Origin: Caenispirillum bisanense
GTDB taxonomy: Bacteria; Pseudomonadota; Alphaproteobacteria; Rhodospirillales; Rhodospirillaceae
Reading direction: 5' to 3'
Length of the DNA: 64,000 nt
NCBI RefSeq assembly: GCF_900230255.1
Contig: NZ_OCNJ01000009.1
Location: 62,001 to 126,000, forward strand
The notes beneath the pieces were generated by a model. It did no database searches. It was not told the DNA's origin and saw nothing but the letters and a program-made list of their open reading frames with translations. Made by a program: the position numbers and the translations under genes. Numbering within the stretch: position 1 is the first letter of the stretch; the number at the start of each line of letters is the position of its first letter. Positions 50,136 to 59,393 of the stretch are shown in pieces.

Positions 50136-51680
50136 ATGGACGTGCTGTCTTCGCTGATGGACGGGTTCGCCGTCGCCCTGACGTGGCAGAACCTGGGCCT
50201 CGCCCTGCTGGGGTGCTTCCTCGGCACCATCATCGGCGCCATGCCGGGCCTCGGCCCGTCCAACGGCGTCGCCATCCTCATCCCGCTCGCCTTCACCCTC
50301 GGGCTGCCGGCGACGCCGGCCATCATCCTGCTGACCAGCGTCTATTACGGCGCCATGTACGGCGGCCGCATCTCGTCCATCCTGCTCAACATCCCGGGCG
50401 ACGAGCCGGCGCTGATGACGACGCTGGACGGCTACCCCATGGCGCAGCAGGGCAAGGCCGGCGAGGCGCTGGCGCTGTCGGGCCTCGCGTCCTTCGTCGG
50501 CGCCTTCTTCGCCACCTGGGGCCTCGTGTTCCTGGCGCCGCTGCTGGTGAAGGTGGCGCTGCTGTTCGGCCCGGCGGAGTATTTCGCGCTGTTCGTGCTG
50601 GCCTTCGCGACGCTCGGCGGCATCGCCAGCCGCAACCAGTCCAAGGCGGCCTTCGCGGCGGCGCTCGGCCTCGGCATCGCCATGGTCGGCGTCGACCACC
50701 AGACGGGCATGCCGCGCTATACCTTCGACAACATCCACCTCTACGACGGCATCGACTTCCTGGTCGCCATCGTCGGCCTGTTCGCGGTGTCGGAGGTGTT
50801 CATCTTCCTCGAACACCGCGGCGAGGGTGTCGGCGGCAAGACCGGCCCGGTCGGGCGCATCACCGTGCCCTTCGCCATGATCAAGCAGACGGCCGGCACC
50901 ATGGGCCGGTCCACGGTGCTCGGCTTCATCGCCGGCGTGCTGCCGGGGGCGGGTGCGTCGCTCGGCTCGTTCATCGCCTATACGGTGGAAAAGCGCCTGG
51001 TTGACCGCAAGGGCACCTTCGGCAAAGGCGACCCGCGCGGCGTGGCTGCCCCGGAAGCCGGCAACAACGCCGCCGCCGGCGGGGCGCTGGTGCCCATGCT
51101 GGCGCTCGGCGTGCCGGGATCGGGCACCACGGCGGTGCTGCTCGCCATGCTGCTGGCGTTGAACATCACGCCCGGCCCGCTGCTGTTCCAGAACAACCCC
51201 GATGTGGTTTGGGGGCTGATCGCCGCCCTGTTCATCGGCAACCTCATGCTGCTCGCCATGAACATCCCGCTGGTCGGGCTGTTCGTGCGGGTGTTGCAGG
51301 TGCCGCCGCGCATCCTCATGCCGGCCGTCGCCATGATTTCGGCGGTCGGCATCTACGGCATTTCGGGCTCCACCTTCGACCTGCTGGTGATGGTCGGCTT
51401 CGGGGTGCTGGGCTGGGTGCTGCGCAAGCTCGACGTGCCGCTGGTGCCGGTTATCCTGGGGGTGCTGCTCGGCAACCTGATGGAGGCCAACCTGCGGCGG
51501 GCGCTGACCATCTCCAACGGCGAGTGGAGCATCCTGTGGGGCAGTTGGCTCGCCATCGGCCTGTGGACCATCTCCATCGTCGGCTTCGTGCTGCCGATCT
51601 TCGTCGGCCGCTACATCCGCTTCACCCGCCCGGCGGGCATGAAGGACACGGCGGGGCTGGAGGGCGAGGACCCGGACTGA
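50136..51680 (+). CDS. tctA: TctA, TTT-family large permease
   Basis: 514-residue membrane permease with about twelve helices. Signature TctA segments: GTIIGAMPGLGPSNGVAILIPLAF, YGAMYGGRISSILLNIPGDEPA, EAGNNAAAGGALVPMLALGVPGSGTTAVLLAMLLA (quoted in part) and LNITPGPLLFQNNPDVVWGLIAALFIGN. Final gene of the module after the CoA-transferase and lyase, so uptake, activation and cleavage genes stand in one plus-strand operon. Confidence 0.94.
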   Translation: MDVLSSLMDGFAVALTWQNLGLALLGCFLGTIIGAMPGLGPSNGVAILIPLAFTLGLPATPAIILLTSVYYGAMYGGRISSILLNIPGDEPALMTTLDGYPMAQQGKAGEALALSGLASFVGAFFATWGLVFLAPLLVKVALLFGPAEYFALFVLAFATLGGIASRNQSKAAFAAALGLGIAMVGVDHQTGMPRYTFDNIHLYDGIDFLVAIVGLFAVSEVFIFLEHRGEGVGGKTGPVGRITVPFAMIKQTAGTMGRSTVLGFIAGVLPGAGASLGSFIAYTVEKRLVDRKGTFGKGDPRGVAAPEAGNNAAAGGALVPMLALGVPGSGTTAVLLAMLLALNITPGPLLFQNNPDVVWGLIAALFIGNLMLLAMNIPLVGLFVRVLQVPPRILMPAVAMISAVGIYGISGSTFDLLVMVGFGVLGWVLRKLDVPLVPVILGVLLGNLMEANLRRALTISNGEWSILWGSWLAIGLWTISIVGFVLPIFVGRYIRFTRPAGMKDTAGLEGEDPD

Positions 51681-51768
51681 CGTCCGGGCCGCGCCGCCGC
51701 CCTTGCCGCCGGCCGCCGCCTGCTCCATTCTGTGGCGCCTTTCCCCACACCAAGCATCGGCAGCCCCC

Positions 51769-52314
51769 ATGAGCGACCTCGATCCCGCCACCGCGACCCC
51801 CGTTCCCCTCATCACCGCCGAGGAGATCGCGGCCCGCCTCGACGTCATGGCGCAGGAAATCGTCGCCGAGCTGGGACCGGAGATCACCCTGATCCCGGTG
51901 CTGAAGGGCGCCTTCATCTTCGCCGCCGATCTGGTGCGCGCCCTCGGCCGCCACGGCGCCCACGTCAACCTGCGCATCGAGTTCCTGCGGCTCGCCAGCT
52001 ACGGCGACGCCAAGGAAAGCTCGGGCGTCGTGCGCCAGGAAGGCGCCTTGCCGCAGGTCGCCGGCGAGACCGTGCTGGTGGTCGAGGACGTGCTGGATTC
52101 CGGCCGCACCGCCTCGCGCGCGCTCGATCTGATGCGCGAGGCGGGGGCGACGCGGGCGGCGCTGGTGGTGCTGCTCGACAAGCCGGCGCGGCGGGCGGTG
52201 GACTGCAAGGCGGACTTCGTCGGCTATACCATCGGCGACCGTTTCGTGGTCGGCTACGGCATCGACTGGGCCGAACGCTTCCGCGAACTGGACCACGTGG
52301 CCGTGGTCGACTGA
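51769..52314 (+). CDS. hpt: Hypoxanthine phosphoribosyltransferase-like protein
   Basis: 181-residue purine salvage enzyme that forms IMP or GMP from the base and PRPP. PRPP-binding motif VLVVEDVLDSGRTASRAL, the PRTase strand ITLIPVLKGAFIFAADLVRAL with the flexible loop (FLRLASYGDAKESSG) and the DKPARRAVDCKADFVGYTIGDRFVVGYGID region are visible. The start MSDLDP is at 51769; a longer frame to 51703 has no conserved sequence and no ribosome binding site is strong. Alone between the TTT operon and hss. Confidence 0.9.
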   Translation: MSDLDPATATPVPLITAEEIAARLDVMAQEIVAELGPEITLIPVLKGAFIFAADLVRALGRHGAHVNLRIEFLRLASYGDAKESSGVVRQEGALPQVAGETVLVVEDVLDSGRTASRALDLMREAGATRAALVVLLDKPARRAVDCKADFVGYTIGDRFVVGYGIDWAERFRELDHVAVVD

Positions 52315-52425
52315 TCGTTACCGATCAAAGACATTCCCCACGCCGATCTTGCACCCCCTGTCCCGATCCCGTATTCCGGTGCCAAAGCCGCATCCGTGGG
52401 GCTCCACCGTCGACAGGGGGATCGC

Positions 52426-53838
52426 ATGAAGCACGTCACGTTCGCCGGCCGTCTGGTCATTCTCGGTTTCGGTTCCATCGGCCAGGGGGTTCTGCCGCTC
52501 GTCCTGCGGCATGTCGGCATGGACGCGACGCGCATCACCATCGTGACGGCGGAAGAACGCGGGCGCGACGTCGCCAAGGCCAACGGCATCCGCTTCGTGG
52601 TGCAACCGGTGACGCGCGAGAACTACCGCGCCGTGCTGGAGCCCATGCTGGGCGAGGGTGACTTCCTGCTGAACCTGTCGGTGGATGTGTCGTCGGTGGC
52701 GCTCATGGAGCTGTGCCGCGAGCGCGGCACCCTCTACCTCGACACCTGCATCGAGCCGTGGGCCGGCGGCTATACCGATACCTCGCTGTCGCCGTCGCTG
52801 CGCTCCAACTACGCCCTGCGCGAAACGGCGCTGGAGCAGCGCCGCAACGGCCACGGCCCCGGCGCGCCGACCGCCGTCATCACCCACGGCGCCAATCCGG
52901 GCCTCGTGACCCATTTCGTGAAGCAGGCGCTGCTCGACATCGCCCGTGACACCGGCCGCGCCGTCGATGCCCCCGCCGACCGCGCCGGCTGGGGCGCGCT
53001 CATGCAGGACCTGGGCGTGAAGGTGGTCCACATCGCCGAGCGCGACACCCAGGCGAGCCACGTGCACAAGAAGGTGGGCGAGTTCGTCAACACGTGGTCC
53101 ATCGACGGCTTCGTCGGCGAAGGCTGCCAGCCCGCCGAACTGGGCTGGGGCAGCCACGAGAAGGCCCTGCCGCCCGACGGCCGCCGCCACGAGTTCGGCA
53201 GCGACGCCGCCATCTACCTCATGCGCCCCGGCGCCTCCACCCGCGTGCGCACCTGGACGCCGAAGGAAGGCCCGTTCCACGGCTTCCTCATCACCCACAA
53301 CGAGTCCATCTCCATCGCCGACTACTTCACGGTCCGCGACGGCGACGCGGTGGCCTTCCGCCCGACCGTGCACTACGCGTATCACCCCTGCGACGACGCG
53401 GTGATCAGCGTGCACGAGCTGGCCGGCAAGAACTGGCACATGCAGCCCAACAAGCGGCTGATGATGGAAGAGATCGTCGCCGGCACCGACGAGCTGGGCG
53501 TGCTGCTCATGGGGCACGAAAAGGGCATCTACTGGTACGGCTCGCGCCTGTCGATCCAGGAGGCGCGGACGCTGGCGCCCTACAACAACGCGACCTCCTT
53601 GCAGGTCTGCGTGGCGGTACTGGGCGGCCTCATCTGGGCGCTGGAAAACCCGGCGCGCGGCGTGGTGGAGCCCGAGGAGCTGGACTTCCGCCGCATCCTG
53701 GAAATCGCCGAACCCTACCTCGGCGAGGTCGCCGGCACCTATGGCGACTGGACGCCGCTGCAGGACCGCGGCGTGCTGTTCCCGGAAGACGTCGACACCG
53801 ACGACCCCTGGCAGTTCAAGAACTTCCGCGTGGTGTGA
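52426..53838 (+). CDS. hss: Homospermidine synthase
   Basis: 470-residue NAD-dependent homospermidine synthase, which joins putrescine units to make sym-homospermidine, a typical polyamine of alphaproteobacteria. Rossmann start LVILGFGSIGQGVLPLVLRHVG with the dinucleotide GxGxxGxG-like loop, then CIEPWAGGYTD, THGANPGLVTHFVKQAL, and AYHPCDDAVISVHEL are all well matched. The start MKHVTF follows AGGGGG. Its downstream hairpin terminates the opposite strand. Confidence 0.94.
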   Translation: MKHVTFAGRLVILGFGSIGQGVLPLVLRHVGMDATRITIVTAEERGRDVAKANGIRFVVQPVTRENYRAVLEPMLGEGDFLLNLSVDVSSVALMELCRERGTLYLDTCIEPWAGGYTDTSLSPSLRSNYALRETALEQRRNGHGPGAPTAVITHGANPGLVTHFVKQALLDIARDTGRAVDAPADRAGWGALMQDLGVKVVHIAERDTQASHVHKKVGEFVNTWSIDGFVGEGCQPAELGWGSHEKALPPDGRRHEFGSDAAIYLMRPGASTRVRTWTPKEGPFHGFLITHNESISIADYFTVRDGDAVAFRPTVHYAYHPCDDAVISVHELAGKNWHMQPNKRLMMEEIVAGTDELGVLLMGHEKGIYWYGSRLSIQEARTLAPYNNATSLQVCVAVLGGLIWALENPARGVVEPEELDFRRILEIAEPYLGEVAGTYGDWTPLQDRGVLFPEDVDTDDPWQFKNFRVV

Positions 53839-53868
53839 GGGGGGCGCGACGCCCGACCGGCGCCAGAC

Positions 53869-53906
53869 GAAAAAACGCCCCACCGGCGGGGAGGCCGGTG
53901 GGGCGT
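53869..53906 (-). terminator. Rho-independent terminator of the minus-strand acyl-CoA operon
   Basis: Perfect 13-base-pair stem ACGCCCCACCGGC / GCCGGTGGGGCGT (53875-53887 and 53894-53906), 6-base loop GGGGAG. Read on the minus strand it is followed by TTTTTT (complement of 53870-53875). It therefore ends transcription from the acyl-CoA dehydrogenase gene at 53943. It lies between convergent hss and the dehydrogenase. Confidence 0.9.
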
Positions 53907-53942
53907 GAGGCGGGATCGGAGACCGTACCGATCCGGGGGCCG

Positions 53943-55070
53943 TTACAACGAGCGGCTGATGACCAGCCGCTGGATCTCGCTGGTGCCTTCGTAGATCTGG
54001 CAGACGCGGACGTCGCGGTAGATGCGCTCCACCGGGAAGTCGGCGAGGTAGCCGTAGCCGCCGTGGATCTGGATGGCGTCGGAGCACACGCGCTCGGCCA
54101 TTTCCGAGGCGAACAGCTTGGCCATGCTGGCTTCCTTCAGGCACGGCAGGCCGGCGTCGCGCAGGGAGGCCGCGTGCAGCACCATCTGGCGCGCCGCCTC
54201 GATCTGCGTCGCCATGTCGGCCAGCTTGAAGGCCACCGCCTGGTGCTCGATGATGGGCTTGCCGAAGGTCTGGCGGTCGCGCGCATAAGCCAGCGCCGCC
54301 TCGTAGGCCGCCCGCGCCATGCCGACGGACTGGGCGGCGATGCCGACGCGGCCGCCTTCCAGGTTGGCGAGCGCGATCTTGTAGCCCTGGCCTTCCTCGC
54401 CCAGCATCAGGTCGGCCGGCAGGCGCATGTCCTCGAAGGCGATCTGGCAGGTGTCGGAGGCATGCTGGCCGAGTTTCTCTTCCACCCGCACCACCTGATA
54501 GCCGGGGGTGTTCGTCGGCACGATGAAGGCGCTGATGCCCTTCTTGCCGGCCTCCGGATCGGTGACGGCGAAGGCGATGATGACGTCGCCCGACTTGCCG
54601 GAGGTGATGAACTGCTTGGCGCCGTTCAGCACCCAATGGTCGCCGTCGCGGCGGGCGCGGGTCTTCAGGCCCGAGGCGTCGGAGCCGACGTGCGGCTCGG
54701 TCAGGGCGAAGCCGCCGAGCATCTCGCCGCGCGCCAGCGGCTTCAGGAACCGTTCCTTCTGCGCCTCGGTGCCGTACTTCAGGATGGGGGCGCAGCCGAC
54801 CGAGTTGTGCACGCTCATGATGGTGGAGACGGCGCCGTCACCGGCCGCGATCTCTTCCAGCGCCAGCACGTAGGAAATGTAGTCGGTGGCGGCACCGCCC
54901 CATTCCTCGGGCACGGTCATGCCCATGAAGCCGAGTTCGCCCATTTCGGCGATGGCTTCCTTTGGGAAGCGGTGCTCGCGGCTCCACTGCTCGGCGAAGG
55001 GCTTGAGACGGTCGCGGGCGAAGCTTGCCGCCGTCTCCTGGATCATCTTCTGGTCTTCGGTCAGGATCAT
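53943..55070 (-). CDS. Acyl-CoA dehydrogenase
   Basis: 375-residue flavoprotein of the acyl-CoA dehydrogenase family. Segments: [61 protein letters not shown] (in part), [18 protein letters not shown], and the C-terminal [17 protein letters not shown], where Glu is the catalytic base as in short/medium-chain enzymes. Ends just before a strong terminator. It is the last gene of an operon (ligase, SDR, dehydrogenase), so it acts in one beta-oxidation-like pathway regulated by the AraC protein at 57939. Confidence 0.92.
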   Translation of the reverse strand: MILTEDQKMIQETAASFARDRLKPFAEQWSREHRFPKEAIAEMGELGFMGMTVPEEWGGAATDYISYVLALEEIAAGDGAVSTIMSVHNSVGCAPILKYGTEAQKERFLKPLARGEMLGGFALTEPHVGSDASGLKTRARRDGDHWVLNGAKQFITSGKSGDVIIAFAVTDPEAGKKGISAFIVPTNTPGYQVVRVEEKLGQHASDTCQIAFEDMRLPADLMLGEEGQGYKIALANLEGGRVGIAAQSVGMARAAYEAALAYARDRQTFGKPIIEHQAVAFKLADMATQIEAARQMVLHAASLRDAGLPCLKEASMAKLFASEMAERVCSDAIQIHGGYGYLADFPVERIYRDVRVCQIYEGTSEIQRLVISRSL

Positions 55071-55217
55071 GGTCGTTGCGCTCCCTTTTTGTTTTGCCCC
55101 TCAGGCGCCGGGCGGGCGCTCCTCGCGCCCTCGGCTCCCGCCGCTCGCGCGGCGCCGGCGCGGTCGCGCCGGCCGTCCCTGCGGGACGGGGGCGCCTGCC
55201 GCCGCGCCCGTCCGCCC

Positions 55218-55988
55218 TTATTTCGCCGGCATGCGGATGGCGCCGTCCAGGCGGATCACCTCGCCGTTGAGGTAGCCGTTCTCGGCGATGTGGCGGACGA
55301 GGCCGGCGAATTCCGCCGGCTTGCCCATGCGCTGGGGGAACGGAACCATGGCGTTCAGGGTATCCTTCACCTCGTCCGGCATGCCCGCCATCATCGGCGT
55401 CTCGAAGATGCCCGGCGCGATGGTGACGACGCGGATGCCCGAGCCCGCCAGCTCGCGCGCCACCGGCAGGGTCAGCCCCACCACGCCCGCCTTGGAGGCG
55501 GCATAGGCGGCTTGGCCGATCTGGCCGTCGAAGGCGGCGATGGAGGCGGTGTTGACGATGACGCCGCGCTCGCCGGTGGTGGCGTCGGGATCGTTCTTCA
55601 TCATGGCCTCGGCGGCGAGCCGCAGCATGTTGAAGGTGCCGATCAGGTTGATGTTCACCGCGCGGGCGAAGCTTTCCAGCCGGTGCGGCCCCTTGCGGCC
55701 GACCACCTTCTCGCCCGGCGCGATGCCGGCGCAGTTGACCAGCCCGTCGACGCGGCCGAAGGCGTCCAGCGCCGCCTGGATGGCAGCCTGGGCGTCGGCC
55801 TCGGCGGTGACGTCGGCGGCGACGCATTTCGCCTGCGCGCCCAGCTCGGCGGCCTTGGCGGCGGCCGCTTCGCCGTTGAGGTCGACCAGCAGCACGCGGG
55901 CGCCGGCGGCCACCAGCCCCTCGGCGGTGGCGGCGCCCAGGCCGGAGCCGCCGCCGGTGACGATGAAGACCTTGTCGGTGATGTTCAT
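55218..55988 (-). CDS. SDR-family 3-hydroxyacyl-CoA dehydrogenase (type 2-like)
   Basis: 256-residue short-chain dehydrogenase: dinucleotide motif [15 protein letters not shown] (TGxxxGxG), NCAGIA, catalytic Ser in [13 protein letters not shown] and Tyr-x-x-x-Lys in [27 protein letters not shown] and the PG-IFETPM ending resemble the type 2 3-hydroxyacyl-CoA dehydrogenases (HSD10-like). The start MNITDK at 55988 is chosen; the frame upstream reads through a palindromic repeat. Between ligase and dehydrogenase genes in one operon. Confidence 0.9.
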   Translation of the reverse strand: MNITDKVFIVTGGGSGLGAATAEGLVAAGARVLLVDLNGEAAAAKAAELGAQAKCVAADVTAEADAQAAIQAALDAFGRVDGLVNCAGIAPGEKVVGRKGPHRLESFARAVNINLIGTFNMLRLAAEAMMKNDPDATTGERGVIVNTASIAAFDGQIGQAAYAASKAGVVGLTLPVARELAGSGIRVVTIAPGIFETPMMAGMPDEVKDTLNAMVPFPQRMGKPAEFAGLVRHIAENGYLNGEVIRLDGAIRMPAK

Positions 55989-56021
55989 GGCGGGTCGTCT
56001 TTCTTCCGTATCCATAGAGTT

Positions 56022-56122
56022 GTCATGGCCGGACTTGATCCGGCCATCCACGTGCGGGGAGCCGGGCGATAACGGCCGGCGCCGGGGACGCCGTGGATGC
56101 CCGGGTCGAGCCCGGGCATGAC
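56022..56122. repeat. Inverted pair of alphaproteobacterial palindromic repeats
   Basis: Two 31-base imperfect palindromes, 56022-56052 (GTCATGGCCGGA...CCACG) and 56092-56122 (CGTGGATGCCCGGG...CATGAC), inverted relative to each other about a 39-base GC-rich spacer. Each folds alone and the pair can form one long hairpin. Such GTCATG/CCGGGC-type extragenic palindromes recur in many alphaproteobacterial genomes. It lies between the ligase stop and the SDR gene and may stabilise or process the operon mRNA. Confidence 0.8.
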
Positions 56123-56138
56123 ACGTACATCATTACAC

Positions 56139-57794
56139 TCACACGCTTTCCTGCTTGCGCAGCAGGAAGCGCTGGATCTTGCCGCTCGGCGTCTTCGGCA
56201 GTTCCTCCACGAAGACCACTTCGCGCGGATAGGCGTGGGCGGCGAGGCGCTTCTTCACCAGCATCTGGAGTTCCTCGGCCAGTTCCGGCGTGCCCTCGAT
56301 GCCCTTCTTCAGCACCACGAAGGCCTTCACGATCTCGGTGCGCTCGGGGTCGGGCTTGCCAATGACGGCGGTTTCCGCCACCGCCGGGTGCTCGATGAGG
56401 GCGCTTTCCACGTCGAACGGGCCGATGCGGTAGCCCGAGGAGGTGATGATGTCGTCGCTGCGGCCGACGAAGGCGATGCTGCCGTCTTCGTTCAGTTCCA
56501 CGGTGTCGCCGGTCAGGTACCAGTCGCCCTTGAACGACTTGGTCTCCTGCTGCCAGTAGCCCTGGAACCAGAAGCCGGGCGAGGCCGGGCGGCGCACCGC
56601 CAGGATGCCGGGCTTGTGCGGCGGCAGTTCCTCCAGCGTCTCTTCATCCAGCACGCCGATGGCGAAGCCGGGCAGCGGCACGCCGGCCGAGCCGGCTTCC
56701 ACCGGGTGGAGCAGGGCGTGGTGGTTGCACACCGCCATGCCCATTTCCGTCTGCCCGTAATGGTCGTAGATGGGGCAGCCGAGCGCGTCGTCGAACCAGC
56801 GGATGACCTCCGGGTTCAGCGGCTCGCCGGCCGAGGACACCACGCGCAGCTTGCCCTTCACGGCCGCCGCGGGCTCCTTGCCGGCGCCCATGAGCAGGCG
56901 GTAGGCGGTGGGCGCGCCGGCCAGGTTGGTGATGCCGTTGTCGAGGATCACCTTGTAGGTACCGTCGACCGTGAAGGGGCCGTCGTAGAGGGTGGTGGCG
57001 TGGCCCATCATCAGCGGGCCGGTGACGGCGTAGTAGAGGCCGTAGGCCCAGCCGGGATCGGCGATGTTCCAGTAGCGGTCGTCGGGCCGCAGGTCGACCG
57101 AGAACCGCATGTATTCGTAGAACGCCACCATGGCCTTCAGCGGCACGGCCACGCCCTTGGGCAGGCCGGTGGTGCCGGAGGTGAACATCATGAGGAACGG
57201 GTCTTCCGCTCCGCGCATCACCGGCGCGAAGTCTTCCGACGCGCGGTCCATCTCGGCGGCGAAGTCGAGGTCGCCGTCGCGCGGGGCGGCGATGGTCATG
57301 ATCGCCGGGCAGCCCTTCACGTCGTCGAGCTTGGAACGGTTGGCCGCATCGGTGACCACCAGCTTGGCCTCGGAGGCGCCGCAGCGGTACTCGATGGCCT
57401 TGGGGCCGAAGGCGGTGAACAGCGGCTGGTAGACGGCACCGGCGCGCCAGGTGCCGAGGATGACCGTCAGCAGTTCGGGGATGCGCGGCAGCAGGCCGGC
57501 GACGCGGTCGCCCGGCTGCACGCCCTGGGCCTTCAGCACGTTGGCGAAGCGGGCGGCGCGCGCCTGCAATTCGGCGAAGGTGACGGTGGCGCGGTCGCCG
57601 TCCTTGTTCTCCCAGTGGAGCGCCACCGCGGCGGTGTCGCCGGCATGGCGGTCGCAGCACTCGACGCAGGCGTTCAGCCCGCCGGTGACCGAGCCGGACA
57701 GCACCTTGGCGGCCAGCGCCTCGTAGTCGAACCCGGCGACATAGGCGTCGTAGGCGGGCGTCTGCCCGGCGAGAACATCGAGATCAGCCGACAT
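56139..57794 (-). CDS. Acyl-CoA synthetase (AMP-forming, acetyl/medium-chain type)
   Basis: 551-residue ANL-family ligase. Motifs: A3 MMFTSGTTGLPKGVAVPLKA, A5 YDHYGQTEMGMAV, A7 WYLTGDTVEL, A8 GRSDDIITSSGYRIGPFDVESAL and the A10 lysine in TPSGKIQRFLLRKQ. The overall pattern (GWAYGLYYAVTGPLMMGHA) fits acetyl-CoA-synthetase-like or MACS enzymes for short or medium acids. The start MSADLD at 57794 is preferred; the 17 codons upstream are Arg/Lys-rich and non-conserved. First gene of the operon, divergent from an AraC regulator. Confidence 0.9.
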   Translation of the reverse strand: MSADLDVLAGQTPAYDAYVAGFDYEALAAKVLSGSVTGGLNACVECCDRHAGDTAAVALHWENKDGDRATVTFAELQARAARFANVLKAQGVQPGDRVAGLLPRIPELLTVILGTWRAGAVYQPLFTAFGPKAIEYRCGASEAKLVVTDAANRSKLDDVKGCPAIMTIAAPRDGDLDFAAEMDRASEDFAPVMRGAEDPFLMMFTSGTTGLPKGVAVPLKAMVAFYEYMRFSVDLRPDDRYWNIADPGWAYGLYYAVTGPLMMGHATTLYDGPFTVDGTYKVILDNGITNLAGAPTAYRLLMGAGKEPAAAVKGKLRVVSSAGEPLNPEVIRWFDDALGCPIYDHYGQTEMGMAVCNHHALLHPVEAGSAGVPLPGFAIGVLDEETLEELPPHKPGILAVRRPASPGFWFQGYWQQETKSFKGDWYLTGDTVELNEDGSIAFVGRSDDIITSSGYRIGPFDVESALIEHPAVAETAVIGKPDPERTEIVKAFVVLKKGIEGTPELAEELQMLVKKRLAAHAYPREVVFVEELPKTPSGKIQRFLLRKQESV

Positions 57795-57938
57795 GCGGTC
57801 TTCGTCCCTTCTTGGATGTGGTTTCCACTTCGCTCTTTTCGGCACCCGGACTGTAGGCGCGGCGGTCCGGCGAATCCATGACGCGAGGAATCAGCAAACG
57901 TGATCGATTTTACCATGTTCCGTGCCTAAAGTGGCGCC

Positions 57939-58955
57939 ATGAAGGATACCGGAACCGTCTCCGTCTGTTTCGTCCACGCGGCGCTCGAAGGCCTGATCGA
58001 GCACGGCCACGACCCCGCGCCCGTGCTGCGCAAGGCCGCCATCCCGCCGGAGCTGCTGGCGAGCCCGCGGGCGCGGGTGTCGCCGGCCGCCTACGGCATC
58101 CTGCTCAAGGTCATCGCCCAGGTGCTGGACGATGAGCTGTTCGGCCAGGACAGCCGCCGCATGAAGGTGGGCACCTTCGCCCTCCTGTGCCGCTCGGTCG
58201 TCCATGCGGAAACGCTCGGCAAGGCGCTGGAGCGCATGACGCGGTTCTTCGGCACGGTGATGGACGACGTGGGGGCGACGGTCAGCCGCGGCGACCGGAC
58301 GGCGAGCCTGGTGCTCTATCCCCGTGCGCCCGGCCTGCCGCGCCACGTCTTCCTCTACGAGACGCTGCTGATCTTCATGCACGGCATCGCCTGCTGGCTG
58401 GTGCGGCGGCGCATCCCCATCCTGCGGGCCGACTTCGCCTATCCCCGGCCGGAGCACGCGGCGGAATACCACGTGCTCTACAGCGCCCGCCTGCGCTTCG
58501 ACCAGCCGGCGACGGCCATCACCTTCGACGCGGCGCTGCTCGACCTGCCGTGCCTGCAGGACGAGCAGACGGTGAAGGCCTTCCTGCGCGACAACCCGGA
58601 AAACATGCTGGTGAAGTACAAGAACGTCGCCAGCGACGCGAGCCGCGTGCGCCGCCTGCTGCGCGGCATCCCGCCGACCGAGTGGCCGGACTTCGAGACG
58701 GTGGCGGCCCAGCTGTCCAGCTCTCCGCCCACCCTGCGCCGCCGCCTGCGCCTGGACGGCACCAGCTTCCGCGCCATCAAGGACCAGCTGCGCCGCGACC
58801 TGGCGCTGGCGCTGCTGGCCGACCCGGCGGCGCGGGTGGCGGACGTGGCGGCCGACCTGGGATTCGCCGAACCGAGCGCCTTCCACCGCGCCTTCCGCAA
58901 ATGGACCGGCGGCCGGCCAGGCGACTACCACCGCCGGGTCAGGGACAGGGGGTGA
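57939..58955 (+). CDS. AraC-family transcriptional regulator
   Basis: 338-residue regulator with an N-terminal arabinose-binding-like domain (KVGTFALLCRSVVHAETLGKALERMTRFFG in outline) and a C-terminal AraC helix-turn-helix pair (VAAQLSSSPPTLRRRLRLDGTSFRAIKDQLRRDLAL and VAADLGFAEPSAFHRAFRKWTGGRPGDY). The family type resembles regulators such as OruR/ArgR-like or VirS-type proteins. The 144-base divergent region with the ligase operon shows no convincing long palindrome, as is usual for AraC sites, which are direct repeats. Confidence 0.9.
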   Translation: MKDTGTVSVCFVHAALEGLIEHGHDPAPVLRKAAIPPELLASPRARVSPAAYGILLKVIAQVLDDELFGQDSRRMKVGTFALLCRSVVHAETLGKALERMTRFFGTVMDDVGATVSRGDRTASLVLYPRAPGLPRHVFLYETLLIFMHGIACWLVRRRIPILRADFAYPRPEHAAEYHVLYSARLRFDQPATAITFDAALLDLPCLQDEQTVKAFLRDNPENMLVKYKNVASDASRVRRLLRGIPPTEWPDFETVAAQLSSSPPTLRRRLRLDGTSFRAIKDQLRRDLALALLADPAARVADVAADLGFAEPSAFHRAFRKWTGGRPGDYHRRVRDRG

Positions 58956-58970
58956 GGGGAGGGGGAGGGG

Positions 58971-59204
58971 CTACACCTTCCCCTTCGTCTCCGCCCGGCT
59001 GTAGTTGCTGAAGTGGCCTTCGCGGGCGGCGGCGGCGCGGCCGGCGGCGAGGAGGCGGCCGCTCTTGGTGTCGGGGGCGGGCATGGAGAGCAGCTTGTCG
59101 AGCGCCTCTGACCCGCACGACGGGCATGCGGGTGTCTCGCCGCTGCGCACCAGGGTCTCGAAGGTGCCGTCGCAGGCGGTGCAGCGGTAGGAATATAGCG
59201 GCAT
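58971..59204 (-). CDS. FmdB-type zinc ribbon protein
   Basis: 77-residue protein beginning MPLYSYRC with four cysteines in two CxxC pairs (YRCTACDGTFETL and CPSCGSEALDKL), the FmdB/CxxC-ribbon signature. The start at 59204 gives the standard MPLYxYxC opening, and 21 upstream codons of the longer frame are not conserved. The tail is basic and rich in Ala. Family function is uncertain. Convergent with the AraC gene, 15 bases from its stop. Confidence 0.88.
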   Translation of the reverse strand: MPLYSYRCTACDGTFETLVRSGETPACPSCGSEALDKLLSMPAPDTKSGRLLAAGRAAAAREGHFSNYSRAETKGKV

Positions 59205-59393
59205 GAGCAGGGTCCTCGCGAATCGCTTCGGGTCAGGGAAGACGTCGCTGGGGGCCGCGCGCAGCATAGCATCCCCGCCGCCGTCCGTGCCAGCACCCGA
59301 TCGAAGGGCGCAGGACTGCTGCTTCCGGGCAATGCCGCCGGCCGAGTCGCGGCGCTAGTGTGTCGGAGCCGCGTTTCTTTCAGCCGAGTCCGC

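Noticed and set aside
55071-55217. Several GC hairpins (for example CCGTCCC-TGC-GGGACGG) between the acyl-CoA dehydrogenase and SDR genes.
   Set aside because: No T-run and no consistent repeat unit; in such GC-rich spacers short hairpins arise by chance. Not listed as a terminator or repeat.
53094-56072. A 992-codon open frame on the plus strand across hss, an acyl-CoA dehydrogenase and an SDR gene.
   Set aside because: It crosses a terminator and three recognised genes on other frames or strands and has no family motifs. Shadow frame.
57818-57828. GTGG-TTT-CCAC inverted repeat in the AraC/ligase divergent region.
   Set aside because: Only four-base arms; too short to separate from chance.
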